Assembly: GCF_013343715.1 (NCBI RefSeq)
Contig: NZ_JABUNR010000006.1
Coordinates: forward strand, 185,333-249,332
Length of the DNA: 64,000 bases
Reading direction: 5' to 3'
DNA from: Mesobacillus harenae
Lineage (GTDB): Bacteria; Bacillota; Bacilli; Bacillales; Cytobacillaceae
Shown: in pieces, positions 8,814 through 17,058 of the stretch
Numbering within the stretch: the first letter of the stretch is position 1
Layout: each line of letters starts with the position of its first letter
Position numbers and translations under genes: made by a program
Notes under the pieces: model-generated
The model's database searches: none
What the model was told of the DNA's origin: nothing
Seen by the model: the letters and a program-made list of their open reading frames with translations, nothing else

Positions 8814-9509
8814 TTACCCCAAGTACTTTGTTACCATTTCTTCTTCATAAAAGAAATCTTCGGTCGGCATCACTTTATAAGCTTTTGCGTTAGGACGTGA
8901 GCTGACAACATTCTTCAAGGAGTCATCAACAAAATGGAGACCCACACCATCATCTGCGGCAATGCCGCCCTGAATTAGTTTTGACGCAACAAACTTTTGA
9001 TATGCAGGTCTCCTATTAACTTCTCCATCATAATGAGGACAATTGCTTCCTCTTAATAAGCCTAGGCCATTAATTGGATCCATGTCTTTACCATAGGAAT
9101 CCGTTACGCCGTCTTCAAACCAGCAAAGGGAACCGGCACTGACACCCGCAAGCATAATCCCCTTATTCCATGCCTTTTTCATATACTTGTCTACGTTCCA
9201 TTCTTTCCATAGAGCCATTAAATTTTTAGTGCTGCCGCCGCCAACATAAATAATATCCTTTTCCAAAATAAAAGATTCTAAATCCCTGGTCGGAGGCCTA
9301 AACAACGATAAATGAGAAGGGGTACATTTTAATTTTTCAAAAGCTTTATAGAATTTAGCGATGTAATTCTCTGAATCTCCACTGGCTGTTGGCACAAAGC
9401 ATATGTTAGGAACAGACTTCCCGGATTGTTCGAGTATGTATAAATCGAGTAGCAGATTTTCCGGTTCCATTGAAAAACCTCCGCCACCCAGTGCAATAAT
9501 CTGTTTCAT
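8814..9509 (-). CDS. pepE: Peptidase E-like (S51) dipeptidase
   Basis: A 231-residue class-I glutamine-amidotransferase-fold serine peptidase. The N-terminus MKQIIALGGGGF and the nucleophile elbow GVSAGSLCWF (Ser of SAG) are diagnostic of family S51, and IYVGGGSTKNLM is the preceding conserved strand. E. coli PepE hydrolyses alpha-aspartyl dipeptides in the cytosol. I chose ATG 9509 because GAAAGGAAG lies about seven bases upstream; the in-frame GTG at 9530 would put that ribosome site inside the gene. It is encoded 35 bp downstream of the EamA transporter on the same strand and may be cotranscribed with it. Confidence 0.88.
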   Translation of the reverse strand: MKQIIALGGGGFSMEPENLLLDLYILEQSGKSVPNICFVPTASGDSENYIAKFYKAFEKLKCTPSHLSLFRPPTRDLESFILEKDIIYVGGGSTKNLMALWKEWNVDKYMKKAWNKGIMLAGVSAGSLCWFEDGVTDSYGKDMDPINGLGLLRGSNCPHYDGEVNRRPAYQKFVASKLIQGGIAADDGVGLHFVDDSLKNVVSSRPNAKAYKVMPTEDFFYEEEMVTKYLG

Positions 9510-9544
9510 GGCAATCTTCCTTTCTATCACAAGCTGTTATGAAT

Positions 9545-10459
9545 CTATCTTTTAACTAGCGATAAGATAAAAATCGTGCTGATAATGCATAGTGTGCCGA
9601 ACCATTCGGCAAGCCCAAATGGGACATTAAGCCATGCTACTGCTAAAAAGGCAGCTGATAAAGGTTCTGCGCTTGCAAGCAGGCTAGTTTCCGAAGGGCT
9701 GATATATTTCAAGCTTTCAAGGTAACAGTAAAAGGCAATAAGTGTTCCGAAAATAACCACAAAGATGACAGCTAACACAGAAGGAACAGACCAATTCCCG
9801 GCAAATTCCCAAGGCGGGTTAATAAAGCTGAACCCAACCCCGCCAATCATCATTCCCCATCCGACCGTTAAAATAGAGCCCCAGTTAGATAGAAGCCGGC
9901 CTGGCTGAAGAGTATAATAAGCGAGTGCAAACGCTGAACTGATCCCCCAAAAAATAGCTGGTCCAGATATGGCCAAAGACTGAATCGTTCCGCCTGTAAC
10001 CAGTAGATAGGTTCCTAGCAATGCAAGAACAATAGCTGTTACCTGATATTTCGCTGGCATTGATTTGGAGCGAATACATAGGTAAAGAACAATAATAGCT
10101 GGCGCCAGATATTGAAGAACGGTGGCGGTTGCTGCATTCCCGTGCTGAATGGCAGCAAAGTAGGTATACTGAACTGCCAGCATACCAAAGATTCCAAACA
10201 GAACTAAGCTGATTCGATCTTGTTTGCTTGCCCAGACCTTCCAGATATTTTGCTTTGCAAATACATGTGAATAAAACAGCAGGATAGCACCAGACACTAG
10301 CAAACGTGTTACAACCAGCCATTCGGCACTAAACCCCTGCTTTTGAAATAAATATTGAGCAACCGTACCTGAAACTCCCCATAAAATCGCCCCAGTGAGT
10401 ACAAGAGCAATTCCCTTCGTCCTGGGGTAAGGGAGCAAAGAAGCAGTAAAAGTATTCAA
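9545..10459 (-). CDS. EamA/DMT family transporter
   Basis: About 304 residues with ten hydrophobic helices arranged as two EamA repeats (GAILWGVSGTVAQYLF in the first; PSETSLLASAEPLSAAFLAV in the second, a hallmark of the family). These inner-membrane proteins export metabolites or amino acids. TTG 10459 is preferred as start because GGAG lies nine bases before it; ATG 10474 (five codons earlier) has no ribosome site. It is followed on the same strand by pepE. Confidence 0.85.
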   Translation of the reverse strand: MNTFTASLLPYPRTKGIALVLTGAILWGVSGTVAQYLFQKQGFSAEWLVVTRLLVSGAILLFYSHVFAKQNIWKVWASKQDRISLVLFGIFGMLAVQYTYFAAIQHGNAATATVLQYLAPAIIVLYLCIRSKSMPAKYQVTAIVLALLGTYLLVTGGTIQSLAISGPAIFWGISSAFALAYYTLQPGRLLSNWGSILTVGWGMMIGGVGFSFINPPWEFAGNWSVPSVLAVIFVVIFGTLIAFYCYLESLKYISPSETSLLASAEPLSAAFLAVAWLNVPFGLAEWFGTLCIISTIFILSLVKR

Positions 10460-10509
10460 TGAACCGCACTCCATCCAACCAAAAGTTTATTTCTATTTTA
10501 ACAGGTCAT

Positions 10510-10522
10510 GGTGACAGGCACC
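10510..10522. repeat. GGTGACAGGCACC half-site
   Basis: One copy of the 13-mer that forms the arms of the palindromes at 32761 and 60282. Here it is followed by CATCCATAAAATGGG, a decayed short hairpin without a second full arm. It lies in the divergent gap between the EamA gene and the histidine kinase. Confidence 0.75.
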
Positions 10523-10610
10523 ATCCATAAAATGGGATAATCCTTAAAAAAGAGGGATTTCCTGATTGGTATCGAATTATTATTTTTAAATTATCGAAAG
10601 GGGCACTGAA

Positions 10611-11654
10611 ATGGAAAAATCAAACGGGCAGATTGATTATAAGCAACTCATTCCAAGACGGAATGGATTTGTTTTTAAATATGTAAAAGTTAATGATGAT
10701 TTTATCCATACCTTTATTGAAGGAGATCTCCTTTCGAAAATGTCTATGACTCCCGAAATGGTCATCGGTAAAACTTTGTGCGAATTTCTACCTCAAAGGG
10801 AAGCTGATCGTAAACGCACTTTTTATGAAATCGCATGGAGTGGCGAGACCGTTAATTATGAGGGAAGTGGCGGAGATGTTTTATATTTAGTTTCCTTAAG
10901 CCCTCTACTTGCTAACTCGAAGGTTGTGGAAGTTAGCGGAACTGCAATCGACATAACACAAGAAAAAAAGAATGAGCAACGCGTCCGGGATATTGAAAAG
11001 CTTGCTCTTGTCGGGGAATTGGCAGCAGGGATTGCTCATGAAATCCGCAATCCATTAACTTCTATTACTGGTTTCACCAAAATTTTGAAGGAAAAGACTA
11101 CCGACCAAAAAACTGAGGAATACCTTACTATCATGCTTAGTGAATTGGATCGGATAAATACGATCGTGAACGAGTTTATGTTTATTGCGAAGCCAAAGGA
11201 AAATATGGAAGTGAAAGAAATAAATATAAATGACTTAATTTCCAGTGTTCTTCAATTCATGGGGCCTCAATTCACCCTAAAAAACACTCAGATTACCACT
11301 AACTTTGCTCCTCCATTTCTTGCCTTGTGTGATCCAAACCAAATAAAACAGGTAATTATCAATTTAATCCAAAATTCAATAGAATCAAGTGAGAATAATA
11401 ACCATGTTGTGATAACTTTGCTAGAAGGGAAGGACAACTATTTAATAGGGATTTCAGATAGCGGATCGGGTATTACAGGGGAAAGGAAGAAACGGTTGTT
11501 TGAGCCATTTTATACTACAAAAGAAAAAGGAACCGGCATGGGATTGATGGTCTGCAAACGAATCATCGAAAACCATAACGGAACCATTGAAATTAATAGC
11601 AGTGAAGGCGAAGGGACAATTGTGACTTTGAATCTTCCTAAAAATATGGGGTGA
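10611..11654 (+). CDS. PAS-sensor histidine kinase (sporulation-kinase type)
   Basis: A 347-residue soluble histidine kinase. A PAS-like domain fills residues 1-115. The HisKA box is LVGELAAGIAHEIRNPLTSI (phospho-His in HEIRNP), and the ATPase domain has the N box (QVIINLIQNSIES), G1 (ISDSGSGI), F (LFEPFYTTKEKG) and G2 (GTGMGL). No membrane segment and no adjacent response regulator are seen, as for the orphan KinA-E kinases that feed the Spo0F-Spo0A phosphorelay; assignment to that relay is inference. The start is ATG 10611 after AAAGGGG. Its stop codon TGA lies inside a GGTGACAGGCACC repeat copy, so the last residues may be repeat-derived. Confidence 0.88.
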   Translation: MEKSNGQIDYKQLIPRRNGFVFKYVKVNDDFIHTFIEGDLLSKMSMTPEMVIGKTLCEFLPQREADRKRTFYEIAWSGETVNYEGSGGDVLYLVSLSPLLANSKVVEVSGTAIDITQEKKNEQRVRDIEKLALVGELAAGIAHEIRNPLTSITGFTKILKEKTTDQKTEEYLTIMLSELDRINTIVNEFMFIAKPKENMEVKEININDLISSVLQFMGPQFTLKNTQITTNFAPPFLALCDPNQIKQVIINLIQNSIESSENNNHVVITLLEGKDNYLIGISDSGSGITGERKKRLFEPFYTTKEKGTGMGLMVCKRIIENHNGTIEINSSEGEGTIVTLNLPKNMG

Positions 11655-11662
11655 CAGGCACC
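11650..11662. repeat. GGTGACAGGCACC half-site overlapping a stop codon
   Basis: An exact 13-mer copy; bases 3-5 supply the TGA stop of the histidine kinase. It is followed by CTTTTATTT, which may give weak termination. The opposite-strand racA ends four bases beyond it. Confidence 0.8.
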
Positions 11663-11665
11663 CTT

Positions 11666-12193
11666 TTATTTAAATAGCATATGGATGATGTTTTTCTTTT
11701 TGGTTCGTTTGAGGGGGGTCGGTTGGTCTAGTATGATTGGTTCTTCATTTATTGCGGGTGACTTTGGTTGTTTGTCAGCTAGCTTTGTTTCCAGGATCTG
11801 GACCCGGCTTGATAGACTTTCAACTAGCTTTTGGAGTTCTTCAATCTCCTGTCGGTGCTGAAGAACCTGATAGGAAACAACATCATTTGCTTTTTCGTTT
11901 AGGCTGCGCTCAATGTCCTCCATCCGAATTTGAATTTTCTTCATCATCACAAAGTCTGTGCTTTGAGCTTGAATCACGCCTTTCCTGACAGGCCTTTCAG
12001 CTGCTGCTGCAAGCTCCTGCAGGCCTCCGTTTTTAACTTGTTCCTGAATTTCTCTTAACAGTCCAATATCATGTGTATTAAAAATATAATGGCCACGTTC
12101 ATTTTTCTCCATCGGGAGACCAAGCTGTTTAACCCAGCGTTGAATTGTACTGGCCGATACTCCGAGCAACTGTGCCGCTTCACTCGAATTCAT
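11666..12193 (-). CDS. racA: Chromosome-anchoring protein RacA
   Basis: A 175-residue protein with a MerR-type helix-turn-helix at residues 1-40 (SSEAAQLLGVSASTIQRWVK), a linker, then a coiled coil at about 85-145 with many E, Q and L heptads, and a basic C-terminal tail (LKRTKKKNIIHMLFK). Length and order match Bacillus RacA (184 aa), which binds centromere-like sites during sporulation and tethers the chromosome to the cell pole through DivIVA. The start is ATG 12193, with GGAGGAA upstream. It lies next to a sporulation-type kinase and a second MerR/coiled-coil protein. Confidence 0.8.
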   Translation of the reverse strand: MNSSEAAQLLGVSASTIQRWVKQLGLPMEKNERGHYIFNTHDIGLLREIQEQVKNGGLQELAAAAERPVRKGVIQAQSTDFVMMKKIQIRMEDIERSLNEKANDVVSYQVLQHRQEIEELQKLVESLSSRVQILETKLADKQPKSPAINEEPIILDQPTPLKRTKKKNIIHMLFK

Positions 12194-12238
12194 AAAATTT
12201 CCTCCTTAAAAATTGAATCTCACAAAGAGTGATTACGC

Positions 12239-13189
12239 TTATTTCCAAATTTTCCACCAGCTTTTTTCTTTGCTTGCTGCCACTAGCCGAAAGCCCTCGA
12301 CCATGTCCTGGAAGGCAGCCTCTCGTTGTTTAACCTCCTGCAGATATAATTCACGTTCATCATTAATCGTTTCAATATAATATTTTCTGTCTGTATTAAG
12401 AGTATCAATCAGGCTCGTTATTTCATGATTCGTGACCTCACTAGCATTAGAGATATAGTGAACAAGAGTTTTGAATTCTTCAGAAGCTGCTTCTGAAGAA
12501 TCGGAAATACGAAGCTCAAGGGAAGAAATCTGTTCGGAAGTGCCCTTTGAAGCATTCGCAATGTCCTCCGACAAGAGTTCGAGCGTTTCAGAACTATGTT
12601 TCGAAACCTTTTCAGACAGCCCTTGAAGTTCAGCTTTTGTCTTTTCTCTGGACCTGAGGATCGAGGTAGATAATTTTTTAACCGTTTGCAACGAACCTGA
12701 CGAAATTTCCTGTCTTACTTCTGGGATCAATTCCTTACGAATCGTCGCTTTAATTTCGGACTTCACTTCATTTATCAAGGTTTCCTTATACGCTTCCATC
12801 GCTTCAATAAATCCGTGAAGGTTGATTTGTTCGGCAACTGCAGTGGTCTCTGGAGGCTCTGTCATTTCACTTGAAACGGTTAGGGAGGTTTCTTCCGTTT
12901 CGAAACCTTCATGTGACTTTTCCTTAAAATCCTGTGAAGTTTCTGTTAAATGCTTTTTAAGCAAATCGGCGATCATATTCTTGCTTAAGTTTTTTCCGCG
13001 CATTTCTTTAATTTTTAATAAAAGGCTCATTTCAGTTTCTGTGTAAAATCTGGCTCCCTGGTTCGTTCGAGGGATGATTAAAAGTCCTTTCAAATCCTTC
13101 TCCCACTGTCTGATCGTTCCAGCGGGCACATTGATCTTTCTTGAAACTTCCTTAATCGTGTATGCTTTCAAAAATTGGCTTCCATTCAT
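12239..13189 (-). CDS. MerR-type HTH protein with long coiled coil (RacA/DUF3967-like)
   Basis: A 316-residue protein: a MerR-like helix-turn-helix at residues 10-70 (AYTIKEVSRKINVPAGTIRQ; the wing includes RFYTETEMSLLLKIKEMRGK), a charged linker, then a long helical region at about 130-300 with heptad-like repeats, ending in SWWKIWK. It resembles plasmid and chromosomal HTH/coiled-coil proteins of the DUF3967 type and is built like RacA, but with a longer coil. A role in DNA segregation or nucoid binding is inference; a transcriptional regulator is the alternative. The start is ATG 13189, with AAAGGATGAG upstream. It is 45 bp upstream of racA on the same strand, probably one transcript. Confidence 0.7.
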   Translation of the reverse strand: MNGSQFLKAYTIKEVSRKINVPAGTIRQWEKDLKGLLIIPRTNQGARFYTETEMSLLLKIKEMRGKNLSKNMIADLLKKHLTETSQDFKEKSHEGFETEETSLTVSSEMTEPPETTAVAEQINLHGFIEAMEAYKETLINEVKSEIKATIRKELIPEVRQEISSGSLQTVKKLSTSILRSREKTKAELQGLSEKVSKHSSETLELLSEDIANASKGTSEQISSLELRISDSSEAASEEFKTLVHYISNASEVTNHEITSLIDTLNTDRKYYIETINDERELYLQEVKQREAAFQDMVEGFRLVAASKEKSWWKIWK

Positions 13190-13674
13190 AACTAATACTC
13201 ATCCTTTCAAAATATGGTTGTAAGTGCAGATGAATTCTCTTTACATACCAATTCAGCGCAGACCCCAGCATATTCCTGCTGCCTGACAAAAGCTCTCAAA
13301 AGAAGTGGTTCTTCAACAGAAATCGGATAAAACCAACAGCATAAATAGGGCAAGTCAAAATTCCGACAATATTGGGTGTCCTGTTTTCGTGTTTCTTGGC
13401 AAACTGCTGTAAAATAATAGGGAAAAGTTGTTCGGTGACACGTTAAAATGATGGAAAGATAGAGAAGAAAGATAAATTTTTTCACTTTCGAAAGGAGCCT
13501 CCGAATGGCGATGGGAAAAAATCACATTCGTTTGAAGGTATTTCGGATAATGAAATAGAAAGAAATACTGTGCTGAGAATTTTAGGTTTTTTAAAAAAAT
13601 TACATCAGAGTCAGACAGCATAAAGGCCTGGCACCGTCTTTTCATTTGTCTCCTGTAAGAAAGAGGTTTTTATC
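13190..13674. other. Intergenic region, no supported gene
   Basis: 485 bp between divergent genes. Minus-strand open frames here have no ribosome site and unlikely compositions. A plus-strand stretch of about 58 codons ending at 13623 has no start codon. CCTGGCACC at 13627-13635 resembles a decayed GGTGACAGGCACC-family repeat arm. Promoters for both flanking genes must lie here, but none could be assigned. Confidence 0.6.
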
Positions 13675-14610
13675 GTGGCTTCTATTCAAAAGAATCAATC
13701 GGCTTTTCTTCTATTAATTTTAGCGAACATGATTTGGGGCGGGAATTTTGTCATTGGCCGTATTGCTGCTGATTATTTTCCACCCATTACATTTTCAGTC
13801 TTAAGGTGGGCAATCGCTTTCTTACTGCTAACCCCATTTATGATTAAACCTTTTAAGCGGGATTTCAAGCTTTTATGGAGGCATCGATGGGTGATTCTGC
13901 TGCTAAGCGTAACTGGGGTTGCTGCTTACAATACGATTATTTACCTTTCTTTGCACTATACGACTTCTATTAATGCATCCATTGTGAATTCTACTATTCC
14001 ATTGTTCATCGCCTTGTTCTCCGTGATTATTTTGAGAGAAAAACTTACTGCCATGCAGGGAACTGGGATCATCCTATCGGTATTTGGGATTGCTTTTATT
14101 CTCTCAAAAGGCTCTTTTCAAGTTCTTCAGGAGTTTTCCTTTAACAAGGGAGATCTGTTTGTTTTAACTGCTGTTGTATGCTGGAGCCTATACTCTGTGA
14201 TTATTAAAAAGTATTCACAGGTACTGCCAGCTTTCAGCACTCTCTATGCAACATCATTCACTGGGCTCCTTATTCTGCTTCCATTCTGTTTTTATGAATT
14301 GAGCCGTGCTCACCAGCCAATTTTACTAACACCCGGGAGTTTCTTAATTTTGGCGTATGTAGCTCTTTTTGCTAGCATTGTGGCCTTTCTTTCCTGGAAT
14401 AACGGTGTATCGAAAGTAGGGGCATCCAAGGCAGGGATTTTCCTTAATTTATTGCCGGTTTTCGCGGTTACTTTTGCCATCCTGTTTACCAATGAAGAGT
14501 TGCACTGGTATCAGTTAGCAGGCGGGTTCATAGTAATATGCGGTGTGATTTTATCCTCAAGAAACACGTTGAGATTGTCAGTCCGGCCTAAAAAAGCTGT
14601 TCATTTATGA
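13675..14610 (+). CDS. EamA/DMT family transporter
   Basis: A 311-residue permease with ten hydrophobic segments and two EamA repeats (ANMIWGGNFVIGRIAADYFP; WNNGVSKVGASKAGIFLNLL plus PVFAVTFAILFTNEEL). It is likely an inner-membrane metabolite exporter. GTG 13675 is used as start with AAGAAAGAGG upstream. It is a different subfamily from the EamA gene at 9545-10459; the two share only general fold motifs. The substrate is unknown. Confidence 0.87.
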   Translation: MASIQKNQSAFLLLILANMIWGGNFVIGRIAADYFPPITFSVLRWAIAFLLLTPFMIKPFKRDFKLLWRHRWVILLLSVTGVAAYNTIIYLSLHYTTSINASIVNSTIPLFIALFSVIILREKLTAMQGTGIILSVFGIAFILSKGSFQVLQEFSFNKGDLFVLTAVVCWSLYSVIIKKYSQVLPAFSTLYATSFTGLLILLPFCFYELSRAHQPILLTPGSFLILAYVALFASIVAFLSWNNGVSKVGASKAGIFLNLLPVFAVTFAILFTNEELHWYQLAGGFIVICGVILSSRNTLRLSVRPKKAVHL

Positions 14611-14678
14611 TTGTTGTTTATTTGTAGGGTTTTAAGGAATAGAAAGAATCAGTTTAAGGCTTCTTCACAGGGGGACTC

Positions 14679-14776
14679 CGAGTCTTTCGGAGGTATTTTT
14701 ACTTTGTTCGAAGGCTTTGAGTCTTTCGGAAGTCACTTTCGAGTCTTATTCGGAAGCAGGATCCGAGTCCTTCGGA
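14679..14776. repeat. Four degenerate copies of CGAGTCTTTCGGA
   Basis: Short imperfect palindromes (CCGA...TCGG) occur at about 14679-14691, 14718-14730, 14739-14753 and 14764-14776, spaced about 40, 21 and 25 bp. The irregular spacing and 13-base unit do not fit CRISPR. They fill the gap between the EamA stop and the sspH terminator. Confidence 0.65.
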
Positions 14777-14798
14777 ATAAGCTTTTGACTGATATAAA

Positions 14799-14825
14799 AA
14801 AGCATGGAGTGGAAATCCACGCTTT
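14799..14825 (-). terminator. Terminator of sspH
   Basis: On the minus strand, AAAGCGTGGA pairs with TCCATGCTTT across a short loop (one mismatch), followed by a T-run. It begins four bases after the sspH stop. Confidence 0.75.
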
Positions 14826-14828
14826 AAG

Positions 14829-15008
14829 TTATGATTCAGTTAGCGCATCAATGGAAACAAGCTGCTTTTCTTCGTGGCTTCCTCTGGAATGTACTGTTGC
14901 CATGCTGGACGTTTCATCAACATCTTCGATCCAGATCGGGACGCCATGAAAGTGCACAGGTATTTCTTTATTGGATGTGAGTATTTCCTTCACACGATTA
15001 AGTTCCAT
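14829..15008 (-). CDS. sspH: Small acid-soluble spore protein H-type
   Basis: A 59-residue minus-strand gene: it starts MELNRVKEILTSNKEIPVHF, continues with HGVPIWIEDVDETSSMATV and ends QLVSIDALTES. The pattern (R/V)KEIL-x7-V-x-(F/Y)-(H/N)GVPI(W/Y)I-x-x-VDE, then a short variable part and VS-x-x-x-L, matches SspH of Bacillus (59 aa). H-type SASPs are minor proteins made in the forespore and packed in the spore core. The start is ATG 15008, with AGGGGTGATT immediately upstream; a terminator follows. An overlapping plus-strand open frame (14611-14949) has no such support. Forespore (sigma-G) control is expected from the family, but I could not place a convincing promoter. Confidence 0.88.
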   Translation of the reverse strand: MELNRVKEILTSNKEIPVHFHGVPIWIEDVDETSSMATVHSRGSHEEKQLVSIDALTES

Positions 15009-15139
15009 ACAATCACCCCTTTTTTCTAGTTTTTCCGATAAATTAAAAGATATGTATAGTTTTAGTAACGGGTTGTTTAACTATGGGAAGCATACCTTGC
15101 TTAACAATCCAAATGATTCAGCAGTTCGGGGGCTTTAAA

Positions 15140-15874
15140 TTGAAAAAGATTTACATACTATTTGGAATATCATTGTTTTTGATTGCAGCTTCTTTTTGGC
15201 CGATGTTTCAGACTTTTAGAGAATTTTGGGCAGGGTATAAAATAAACACACAATATGATATACAGCATGCCTATGAGAGGCCTGATGGCTGGAAGGATAT
15301 AGTCGATAGCCCGCACCTTACCGTAAATGGATTGCAGATTGGAATTGCAGAAAAGCCTACAGGTCAGTTAGCACCTTTAACGGAATGGGACAGGGACGAA
15401 AATGTTCCCCCAGGAGAAATAACCGAGATTCACTTTTTATTAAATGGGAAGCAAATCTCGAGTGCAGATGAAATTTGGCTGTCTAACCGAAGCAGAGGGA
15501 GCAGGTATTTTTCCTGGCTGGATATATTAACGGTAAAAAACAGATCAACAGGAGAGAGTTCAATCAAGATTGTACAGAGACTGACAGATGATCTGATTCC
15601 TTTAGACAGCAGGCAATGGAAGATCATTACTATTGACCACAACCAGAGCGTAACAGAGGAAAGATTTTTCTATAAGGAAAGAGCTGAACGGCCATTGGCA
15701 GTAAAGCTTATTAACTTCTCGCTAACTGGTTTATCATCCATGGGCTATTACTCAAACATCTTGCAAGGATATCCCAATCTTATTTTTCCGTTTATTTACC
15801 CATGGCTAATGTTCACTGCAGGTCTCATCATTTTGGGAATCTCAATAAGGATGCGCATAAAGAAAAAAACATAG
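15140..15874 (+). CDS. Membrane protein of unknown function with large extracytoplasmic domain
   Basis: A 244-residue protein with one hydrophobic helix at residues 3-20, an apparently extracytoplasmic middle of about 190 residues, and a second helix near 213-236 followed by a basic tail (RMRIKKKT). I chose TTG 15140 because GGGGG lies nine bases upstream and the protein then starts with a typical MKKIY membrane anchor; GTG/ATG-type alternatives upstream (15083) lack this. No family recognised. It is 33 bp upstream of a membrane-anchored serine protease, so a shared role such as substrate or modulator is possible. Confidence 0.7.
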   Translation: MKKIYILFGISLFLIAASFWPMFQTFREFWAGYKINTQYDIQHAYERPDGWKDIVDSPHLTVNGLQIGIAEKPTGQLAPLTEWDRDENVPPGEITEIHFLLNGKQISSADEIWLSNRSRGSRYFSWLDILTVKNRSTGESSIKIVQRLTDDLIPLDSRQWKIITIDHNQSVTEERFFYKERAERPLAVKLINFSLTGLSSMGYYSNILQGYPNLIFPFIYPWLMFTAGLIILGISIRMRIKKKT

Positions 15875-15907
15875 CTATAAATATCAACAAAGCGAGGGGA
15901 AACTCGA

Positions 15908-16696
15908 ATGAATGAAGATGAACAGTATAAAGCCAAACAAAGCCATACTGAGAACGAAGAAGACCAGGAACCACCACTAGAGGACTTTCTTTTTACTGAG
16001 GAAGAACTTGAAGAAAGTGAGAAACGGAAGAAAAACCGGTCGTTTAGTGCTAAACTAATTGCTTTAATAATTGCTGCTGCCCTGTTAATAAGCGGAACGG
16101 GGGTATGGCTGGAGGTTTTTAATCTGCCGTCATTTATAAAAAAGTCCAATGAACTATCGAAAATAGAAAATATCCAAAACTATAAGGAAGCAGTCGTAAC
16201 AATAGAAAGTGAACGGAGCAAGGGTACAGGGTTTAACATTTCGCCGCACGGCTATATCATCACCAATTACCATGTTATTGAAAATGCAGGAACCCTTCAA
16301 ATTATTTTTCCACATGGAGAATTTTTCACAGCAACGGAAATAGAATCTCATCCTGAACTTGATATTGCTCTGTTGAAAATTGAGGGGGATGAATTACCTT
16401 ATTTAGAGCTTCAGGAGGAAAAAAACTGGCAAGTTGCAGACCCAATTTACGTGATTGGGAACCCTTTGGCATACAGTCAGGTTGTCATGGAGGGGGAAAT
16501 CTTGCAAAACACAGCTCCGATGCATATTTCTGCACCGATTGAAAAAGGGAATAGCGGCAGTCCAGTCATTAATCATAATGGAAAAGTAATTTCGGTTGTT
16601 TATGCAAAGACCATTCCACAAATTGGGGCAGATGAGGACGCTGCGGGACTAGCCGTTCCGGTTGATCAAATTATTGACGTGATGAATGGAAGATAA
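15908..16696 (+). CDS. Membrane-anchored trypsin-like serine protease (HtrA-like, no PDZ)
   Basis: 262 residues. The N-terminal 45 are acidic and cytoplasmic (EDEQ-rich), a single membrane helix follows at about 46-68 (AKLIALIIAAALLISGTGVW), then a chymotrypsin-fold domain. The catalytic triad is seen: His in NYHVIENAG, Asp in HPELDIALLKI and Ser in KGNSGSPVIN. There is no PDZ domain after the protease, unlike HtrA/DegP. It probably acts outside the membrane in protein quality control or processing. The start is ATG 15908, after GCGAGGGGAAAC. It is likely in one operon with the membrane protein upstream. Confidence 0.87.
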   Translation: MNEDEQYKAKQSHTENEEDQEPPLEDFLFTEEELEESEKRKKNRSFSAKLIALIIAAALLISGTGVWLEVFNLPSFIKKSNELSKIENIQNYKEAVVTIESERSKGTGFNISPHGYIITNYHVIENAGTLQIIFPHGEFFTATEIESHPELDIALLKIEGDELPYLELQEEKNWQVADPIYVIGNPLAYSQVVMEGEILQNTAPMHISAPIEKGNSGSPVINHNGKVISVVYAKTIPQIGADEDAAGLAVPVDQIIDVMNGR

Positions 16697-16700
16697 AAAA

Positions 16701-16730
16701 GCATTAATCAGCTTTTTCAATGATTAATGC
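16701..16730 (-). terminator. Hairpin ending the 50-aa minus-strand gene
   Basis: GCATTAATCA and TGATTAATGC form a perfect 10-bp stem; on the minus strand it is followed by TTTTTT. It contains the stop codon of the small gene and lies five bases beyond the protease stop. Confidence 0.75.
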
Positions 16731-16856
16731 TTCGCATATCAAAAGAATGTCTTCATAAATGGTTTGTTGTACTTGATCATTCGGACTGTTTTTATATTCA
16801 TCGAATAGGTGGTCAAGTTCTTTTAAAAAGATTAACCGCTCCTGATCTTGGATCAT
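16704..16856 (-). CDS. Small protein of unknown function (50 aa)
   Basis: Begins MIQDQERLIFLKELDHLFDE and ends ILLICEALIIEKAD. It is predicted to be acidic and mostly helical, without a membrane segment. Support is an AGAAGGAG ribosome site eight bases before ATG 16856 and a terminator stem at its stop codon. It is convergent with the serine protease gene. I do not recognise the family; it resembles the many short helical Bacillus proteins of unknown role. Confidence 0.65.
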   Translation of the reverse strand: MIQDQERLIFLKELDHLFDEYKNSPNDQVQQTIYEDILLICEALIIEKAD

Positions 16857-17058
16857 GGGAAGAACTCCTTCTCTTAACAAAACATTTCCTTATGTAGGTA
16901 ACAATAATTTTTGCGAATAACTAGTTTTTTATTCACATACTATCAATTTCTTATTATGGAGAATTATCTACTGCCGTCAATCCGATTGAGAGAGAAATTC
17001 TCTCTTTTATTGTGATACATTGGAGGAATGCTTATTGTAAAAGCTTTAGCCCCGGTCT

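Noticed and set aside
9885..10322. 145-codon minus-strand frame inside the EamA gene
   Set aside because: It is a shifted frame of a clear transporter gene, Cys- and Ser-rich without motifs.
13207..13645. Two overlapping minus-strand frames (92 and 96 codons)
   Set aside because: No ribosome site, no family features, mutually overlapping in different frames.
14679..14776. CRISPR-like array
   Set aside because: The repeat unit is only 13 bases, degenerate, with spacings of about 21-40 bp and no cas genes.
14611..14949. 112-codon plus-strand open frame after the EamA gene
   Set aside because: It runs through the mini-palindrome array and opposite sspH, has no ribosome site and an unlikely composition.
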